DNA of 64,000 nucleotides from assembly GCF_028680575.1 (NCBI RefSeq), contig NZ_JAPCKI010000022.1:17038-81037 (forward strand), read 5' to 3'. Shown here piece by piece: positions 59,590-64,000 of the stretch. The DNA is from Acidovorax benzenivorans (GTDB lineage: Bacteria; Pseudomonadota; Gammaproteobacteria; Burkholderiales; Burkholderiaceae_C). Made by a program: the position numbers and the translations under genes. The first letter of the stretch is position 1, and each line of letters starts with the position of its first letter. The notes beneath the pieces were generated by a model. It searched no databases and had not been told where the DNA came from. It saw only the letters and a program-made list of their open reading frames with translations.

Positions 59590-60876
59590 CTACGCCCCGG
59601 CACCTTCTGAGGCGTCCCGCACAACGTCACCACGTGCCCGCACGGCCAGCCGCTGGTCGTAGGCCAGTGCCAGCGCGTTCAGCACGGCAATGCCCATCCC
59701 CAGCGCACAGGTGGCACTCCATCCGCCCCACAGCCAGGCCACCGACCCCAGCGCCGAGCCCGTGGCCGCACCCACAAAGTAGCTGGTCATGTACACCGCG
59801 TTCAGCCGCGCGCGGGCCGTGGGGTCCAGCCGGTAGATCACGTTCTGGTTGCTGATGTGCACGCCCTGCAGCGCCAGGTCTGCCACCAGCATGCCCACCA
59901 CAAACCACACCAGGCTGCTGGCGCCCAGCCACAGCGCGCCCCAGCCCAGCAGCAGCAAACCCACCGACGCGGCAGTGGCCACCTGCGCCTGCCCACGGTC
60001 GGCCATGCGGCCCGCCACATTGGCCATGAGCGCACCGGCCACGCCCGCCAGCCCCACCAGGCCAATTCCCGCATCGCCCAGGCGGTGCGCAGGCCCCGCC
60101 AGCAGCAGCGCCATGGTGGAGAACAACACACTGACCGAGGCAAACGACAACCCGCCCAGCAAGGCCCGGCTGCGCAACCGGGGGTGGCGCAGCGCCAGCG
60201 TGCCCAGCGACCGCAAGACTTGCCCGTACCCCTGCGTTTGTGCCGAGGCCGCGTTGCGCGACACGGGAATCACCCACCACAACGCCAGCGCCACGGCCAC
60301 CATGGCGACGCCCGCCACGCGGTACACCAGCGTCCAGCCGCCCACCTCCGACAGCAGTCCTGCCACGCTGCGCGCCGCCAGAATGCCGGTGAGCAGCCCA
60401 CTCATCACCAACCCCACCGCCCGCCCGCTGCGGCCCGGCGCTGCCAGGGTGGCTGCCAGCGGCACCAGCACCTGCGCCGCCACCGAAAACAGGCCAGTGA
60501 GCAGCGTGCCCAGCGCCAGCATGGCGTAGTTGTGCGCAAACCCGCTGGTAAACAGCCCCAGCGCGGCCAGCAGCATCAGCGTGGTGATGAGCCGTCGCCG
60601 CTCCAGCAGGTCGCCCAGCGGCACCAAAAGCAGCAGCCCCGCCGCATAAGCCACCTGCGCCAGCGTCACGATGAGTGCCGCCGACGCGTCCCGCACTTGC
60701 AGCTGCGTGGCAATGGAGTGCAGCAGCGGTTGGTTGAAGTAGTTGCTGCCCGCACACAGGCCGCAGGCCACCGCCATCAGCAAGAGCACGGGAGTACTGA
60801 GGCCGGGGGCGCTGGGTGGCGGCGCGTCTGGATGGGTGAGCGCAAGGGGCAGGGCAGAGTGGAGGGATGAAGTCAT
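59590..60876 (-). CDS. MFS transporter
   Basis: A 428-aa transporter from MTSSLHSALP, with about twelve helices: AVACGLCAGSNYFNQPLLH, LLLLVPLGDLLERRRLI, AGLLSEVGGWTLVYRV and QGVHISNQNVIYRLDPTARARLNAVYM. The last motif places it near the drug-efflux-like subgroup of unknown substrate. Earlier in-frame ATGs reaching 61071 would add a weak N-terminal extension; I prefer 60876. Confidence 0.83.
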   Translation of the reverse strand: MTSSLHSALPLALTHPDAPPPSAPGLSTPVLLLMAVACGLCAGSNYFNQPLLHSIATQLQVRDASAALIVTLAQVAYAAGLLLLVPLGDLLERRRLITTLMLLAALGLFTSGFAHNYAMLALGTLLTGLFSVAAQVLVPLAATLAAPGRSGRAVGLVMSGLLTGILAARSVAGLLSEVGGWTLVYRVAGVAMVAVALALWWVIPVSRNAASAQTQGYGQVLRSLGTLALRHPRLRSRALLGGLSFASVSVLFSTMALLLAGPAHRLGDAGIGLVGLAGVAGALMANVAGRMADRGQAQVATAASVGLLLLGWGALWLGASSLVWFVVGMLVADLALQGVHISNQNVIYRLDPTARARLNAVYMTSYFVGAATGSALGSVAWLWGGWSATCALGMGIAVLNALALAYDQRLAVRARGDVVRDASEGAGA

Positions 60877-61187
60877 GGATGGTGGATGTGCGGCTTTGGG
60901 GGCGCATGCAACGCTCATGCCATGAACCATGGCCTGGGCCGCGACTTTCATCGGCATCCCGCTCGGTTTTCGGCGGGTGACATGCCATCTTGCGTGATGA
61001 GCGAAACAGAGAGCCAGTGTGAAACCGTGATGTATTTCGTAAAAGCAGCGTGCTGCACCATGGCGTCGCACGCGGGTTGGGTGGCTTGCCGCCAGGTGCT
61101 CGCCTATGATGACTGTGGGCCCGCCGCCTGTTGCAGCGCCGGGTACTGCACCACTTTGCGATACGTGTTTTCAACTGGAGATTGCCC
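60877..61187. other. Divergent spacer between MFS and OmpA-family genes
   Basis: No additional gene is evident in these 311 bases. They must carry promoters for both directions, but none is clear. Confidence 0.4.
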
Positions 61188-62210
61188 ATGAGCATGAAAC
61201 TGTTTCGTCAGTGGGGCGCATCGCTGTGCCTCGGGTTCCTGGCCATGGTCAGTGTGGTACCGGCGTGGGCACAAGACCTTGCCGGGGCCAAGGATCACCC
61301 CGCAGTGAAACGTTTTGGTGGTAGCACCATCGTGGGCTACGAGGTGCGCAACTTCGACGCCGTGGAGTTCCAGACCTCTACGTTCAAGGAGTTTGACCTG
61401 CAGACCTACAAGCGGCGCTATGCGCAACCGCCGCTCGCGCTGGAAGGCAAGCTCACCCGCCTGTGGTATGAGGCCCCGGGCGCCACGCGGTCGCTGGAGC
61501 TGTTTCGCAACTACACCAATGACCTCATGGCCAGCGGCTTTGCGGCGCTGTACGACTCCACCCGCGACGGTGCAGCGGGCAGCTACACCAACTTTTTGGC
61601 CAACTTCAGCAGCGGCCAGCGCGACTTCATCAAGAACAACCGCAGCGAATACGTGATGTACGGCGCTGACGCGGGCACCGTGCGCACGGGTACCTTCCAG
61701 AAGGGCAGCACCACTGTGCGCCTGATCTCCATCGATTGGCCCAAGGAAGACGCCACCTACAAATCCAGGCAGGGCGCGTATATCGCCGTGGACATCCTGG
61801 AGACCAAGGCCATGGAGCAGAACATGGTGGTGGTCAGCGCGTCCGACATCAGCAAGTCCATCACCGCCAACGGCAAGGTTGCTATCTACGGCATCCTGTT
61901 CGACACCGGCAAGGCCGACGTCAAGCCAGAGTCCAAACCCTCGCTGGAGCAGATCGCCGCCTTTCTGAAGGCCGAGCCCACCGTCAAGCTGCACGTGGTG
62001 GGCCACACCGACAGCGTGGGCAGCTTCGACAGCAACCTGGCCCTGTCCAAACGCCGCGCCGATGCCGTGGCCGCCATGCTGGCCAAGGACTACGGCATTG
62101 CCGCCAACCGCCTGGTGGGCAACGGCGTGGCGTCGCTCGCACCCGTAGCCAGCAACAGCAGCGACGAAGGCAGAGCCAAGAACCGGCGCGTGGAGTTGGT
62201 GCCGCAGTGA
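61188..62210 (+). CDS. OmpA-family protein with DUF4892-like N-terminal domain
   Basis: A 340-aa exported protein. A signal peptide ends WAQDLAG. Residues about 30-200 resemble DUF4892 (DHPAVKRFGGSTIVGYE, WYEAPGATRSLELFRNY). The C-terminal OmpA-like peptidoglycan-binding domain has ILFDTGKADVKPES, VVGHTDSVGSFDSNLALSKR and AKNRRVEL. TGGAG lies before the ATG at 61188. It is probably a periplasmic or outer-membrane protein that binds peptidoglycan. Confidence 0.88.
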   Translation: MSMKLFRQWGASLCLGFLAMVSVVPAWAQDLAGAKDHPAVKRFGGSTIVGYEVRNFDAVEFQTSTFKEFDLQTYKRRYAQPPLALEGKLTRLWYEAPGATRSLELFRNYTNDLMASGFAALYDSTRDGAAGSYTNFLANFSSGQRDFIKNNRSEYVMYGADAGTVRTGTFQKGSTTVRLISIDWPKEDATYKSRQGAYIAVDILETKAMEQNMVVVSASDISKSITANGKVAIYGILFDTGKADVKPESKPSLEQIAAFLKAEPTVKLHVVGHTDSVGSFDSNLALSKRRADAVAAMLAKDYGIAANRLVGNGVASLAPVASNSSDEGRAKNRRVELVPQ

Positions 62211-62550
62211 GATGGTTGTTGCTGGTGCATTGCGGCGGCATCGACAGGTTGCCAACCGCGAGTGGTGGAGGCGTTGCGGAGTCTTACGGCTTCGGCGTGC
62301 GTGCAGATCGCCAGGCCCGCTTTTGCAACAGAAGAAGACGCCAAGAATCTTGGCCAACGCAGAGTGTGGAAGCGGGCGGGAAGCCGTGTTCCAGTGCTTT
62401 AACGCAAGTGGTCGGTATGTGTTTGCTTGTAGACCAAAATGAGAGTCTGGTGTGGGCCCTGAACAGTCATCCAGATCAAAGTTGCAAAGCCGCCGGATAT
62501 AGCCCGCAACTTAATGTCATCTACATAAAATTACACGTCACGGAGCGTTC
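62211..62550. other. Gene-free 340-bp stretch
   Basis: No coding sequence was found. From about 62330 on, composition is visibly less GC-rich than before, marking the edge of the accessory segment. Confidence 0.5.
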
Positions 62551-63120
62551 ATGACAACCATCGACTACCTCACGGCCATTCTTGTCTTCGTCACGTCGAT
62601 CTATTCGTATTTGACCTACAAGATGGCGAAAGCTAGCGAAGCTTCGGTTCAGGCCGTGCGCGAGCAGTCAGAGGCAATGCTTAGGCCGTACGTCAGCGTT
62701 TCTCCATACGTGAGGCCGCACACGACTGTTCTGTACCTGCGTATTGAGAATACGGGACGTACGAGCGCTGAGAATCTACAACTATCCATGGACAAGGACT
62801 TCTTTCAATTCGGGGAAGCAAAGCGACCGGATCACAACCTTCGTACGAAAGCGGCGTTCGTCGATACGATACAAAGTCTGCCGCCGGGTGGATCGCTAGT
62901 ATTCGCGTTAGCTCAAGGCTTCGTCATTTTTGCTCCTGGTGCAGATGTCACCGTCGTTCCGCAGCAATTTTCCGTGACGGCCACCCACAGCTTCGCTGGG
63001 AAGCAGGTAATTGAAACCCACCGCATCGACCTCCGTCCGTATATAGGCAGCGAAGGCGAGCGCGATCCGGTTGTTGACGAACTCGAAAAGCTTCGAAAAG
63101 TCGCGGAAGAGTGGAAGTGA
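62551..63120 (+). CDS. Membrane-anchored protein of unknown function
   Basis: A 189-aa protein with one N-terminal helix (YLTAILVFVTSIYSYLTYKM) and a soluble domain with beta-type composition (RPYVSVSPYVRPHTTVLYLR, IENTGRTSAENLQLSMDKDF). This layout resembles small phage- or island-borne proteins with a transmembrane start and an immunoglobulin-like domain. Codons such as ATA, CTA, CGA and AGG appear more than in neighbours, suggesting acquisition. CGGAG lies before the ATG. I do not recognise the family. Confidence 0.75.
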   Translation: MTTIDYLTAILVFVTSIYSYLTYKMAKASEASVQAVREQSEAMLRPYVSVSPYVRPHTTVLYLRIENTGRTSAENLQLSMDKDFFQFGEAKRPDHNLRTKAAFVDTIQSLPPGGSLVFALAQGFVIFAPGADVTVVPQQFSVTATHSFAGKQVIETHRIDLRPYIGSEGERDPVVDELEKLRKVAEEWK

Positions 63121-63241
63121 TGCCTAATGGGTCGTCAGAAGCGGACGCGCAGCCGCATTGCGCCGTTCAATTCCAACATTGATTGACGGCTTCTTCCTGA
63201 AGCCTTCGGCCGCTCCTGGCCGCATCCTGCCGCGCAGGTTC

Positions 63242-63553
63242 TTATCTCAAGCTGGAGCCGTCTGGGTTCGCTGCCTCTTCGTCGCGCCGAGTTGGATAAA
63301 ACACCTTTTTCGCTTCGAGTTCGTAGAACAGTTGCCCCTGGATTCCCATCGCATCAGCTTTGACTATGCGACGCGCCCAAATCGCTTCAAACGCACGGTT
63401 GAGCGATGCATCGTTGCTGCTGCGCTCATAGACCTCGTCAATGAACGCGATGTCTTGCCCGTCAGGGAAGATGAGTGCGAACTCTTCATCAGTGGCGGCA
63501 AAGATGTCGTACACGCAGTTCACTGCGCCGTCGATAACCTGAATGTTCTTCAT
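63242..63553 (-). CDS. Small hypothetical protein of accessory DNA
   Basis: A 103-aa protein, MKNIQVIDGAVNCVYDIFAA at its start, then FALIFPDGQDIAFIDEVYER and AIWARRIVKADAMGIQGQL. It is well formed and acidic in the middle, with no membrane segment. It stands between the anchored protein and an IS3 element. Family unknown to me; proteins like this are often found as isolated cassette or island genes. Confidence 0.7.
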   Translation of the reverse strand: MKNIQVIDGAVNCVYDIFAATDEEFALIFPDGQDIAFIDEVYERSSNDASLNRAFEAIWARRIVKADAMGIQGQLFYELEAKKVFYPTRRDEEAANPDGSSLR

Positions 63554-63710
63554 CGAAGCTGGGAGCGATAGAAACTGGAAGTCTGCTATTGGCCGATAGC
63601 AGCCGAACTGGCGTATCAGTCGAATCGCCTTCGATTAGCGAGTGCTGCTGTTTGTTTGCTTTCCCGTGACTGCAGCGTGAATCACCTCAATTACCGGTGC
63701 GATAGCGAGG

Positions 63711-63735
63711 TGGACTTCACCCGGTTTCGTAGACA
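63711..63735. mobile_element. Candidate terminal repeat of the IS3-family element
   Basis: TGGACTTCACCCGGTTTCGT followed by AGACA starts 5 bases beyond the transposase stop side and resembles IS3-family ends, which begin TG and are often followed by a CCCGGTTT-like stretch. The matching end lies outside the window, so it is unproven. Confidence 0.5.
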
Positions 63736-63739
63736 TATT

Positions 63740-64000
63740 TCAACTTCCGTTTCGGAGTTGTTCGAATGCCAGCGGACTCAGTTGGTCTAGGTGACTGTGC
63801 CGACGGATTCGATTGTAAAAACCTTCGATGTAGTCAAACACATCTGACTTGGCGTCTTGCCTGGTGGCGTAGATATGGCGTTTGATTCTCTCCTTCTTCA
63901 AGCTGCTGAAGAAGGACTCTGCTACCGCGTTGTCCCAACAGTTTCCACGTCGGCTCATGCTTGGCACCAATTGGTTGTCCTTGCACCAGCGGGCGAAGTC
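63740..64000 (-). CDS. IS3-family transposase OrfB, 5' part outside the window
   Basis: The frame is open to the right edge (begins DFARWCKDNQLVPSMSRR). SRRGNCWDNAVAESFFSSLK contains the third acidic residue of the DDE catalytic triad (Glu in AESFF), followed by KKERIKRHIYATRQDA and FYNRIRRHSHLDQLSPLAFE. Only the C-terminal ~86 residues are visible. The sequence runs cleanly to its stop, so the element may be intact outside the window. Confidence 0.9.
   Translation of the reverse strand, partial: DFARWCKDNQLVPSMSRRGNCWDNAVAESFFSSLKKERIKRHIYATRQDAKSDVFDYIEGFYNRIRRHSHLDQLSPLAFEQLRNGS

Noticed and set aside
63121..63241. Integron attC site beside the orphan genes
   Set aside because: No paired core sites (GTTRRRY with its complement) were found in a convincing arrangement.
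63158..63571. Plus-strand frame of 137 codons in the accessory segment
   Set aside because: Overlaps the 103-aa minus-strand gene, which has more protein-like composition.

Overview
The window is GC-rich DNA from a betaproteobacterium, most probably a member of the Comamonadaceae (Acidovorax-like). The pointers are the TCA-cycle layout (GntR regulator, sdhCDAB-sdhE-gltA facing mdh-aldolase-acnB), a ybgC-tolQRA cluster, an IPTL-CTERM surface protein, and many copies of a short intergenic repeat built on 'TAGCTAT' and 'GGCGCTT/AAGCGC'. This is inferred from gene content; no marker RNA is present. I saw no tRNA, rRNA or CRISPR array.

Layout. 1-2.3 kb: the 3'-truncated gene of an exported IPTL-CTERM protein and a decayed eptA fragment. 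2.4-6.3 kb: an SbtA-type bicarbonate permease, a divergent CbbR/CmpR-like LysR regulator, and a sulfide dehydrogenase pair (cytochrome c plus FccB-like flavoprotein), followed by a scar holding a 52-bp copy of the LysR gene. 6.7-13 kb: methyltransferase, DMT exporter with a His-rich tail, GNAT enzyme, LysR/quinone oxidoreductase pair and EptA. 13.1-19.6 kb: a five-gene signalling operon in which every junction is a 4-nt overlap: degenerate GGDEF-EAL-REC-PAS hybrid, an undescribed 61-aa protein, HDOD protein, histidine kinase, and REC-HD-GYP regulator. 19.9-22.2 kb: frmR-frmA-fghA formaldehyde detoxification. 22.4-34.3 kb: TCA-cycle genes around a GntR regulator with a 12-bp palindromic operator candidate. 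34.5-42.4 kb: short SbmA/BacA-like protein, RegBA-type redox two-component system, SURF1 and the cyoABCD quinol oxidase. 42.6-51.5 kb: MFS transporter, tolQRA-ybgC, an aminotransferase, riboflavin genes with nusB, a ferredoxin and a DUF938 methyltransferase. 51.6-52.0 kb: an intergenic array of three diverged repeats, each with a perfect DnaA box. 52.0-62.2 kb: DUF427, SDR dehydrogenase, gshA, two small genes, a YlqF GTPase, a GGDEF-EAL protein, a 47-aa basic protein, an MFS exporter and an OmpA-family protein. 62.2-64 kb: accessory DNA of different composition with two orphan genes and the edge of an IS3-family element.

How it works together: most of the window is core metabolism and envelope biology. 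The respiratory block (sdh, gltA, mdh, acnB, cyo, RegBA) and the detoxification block are conventional. The least explained parts are the overlapping c-di-GMP-type operon with its small unknown protein, the triple DnaA-box repeat, and the small unannotated genes.
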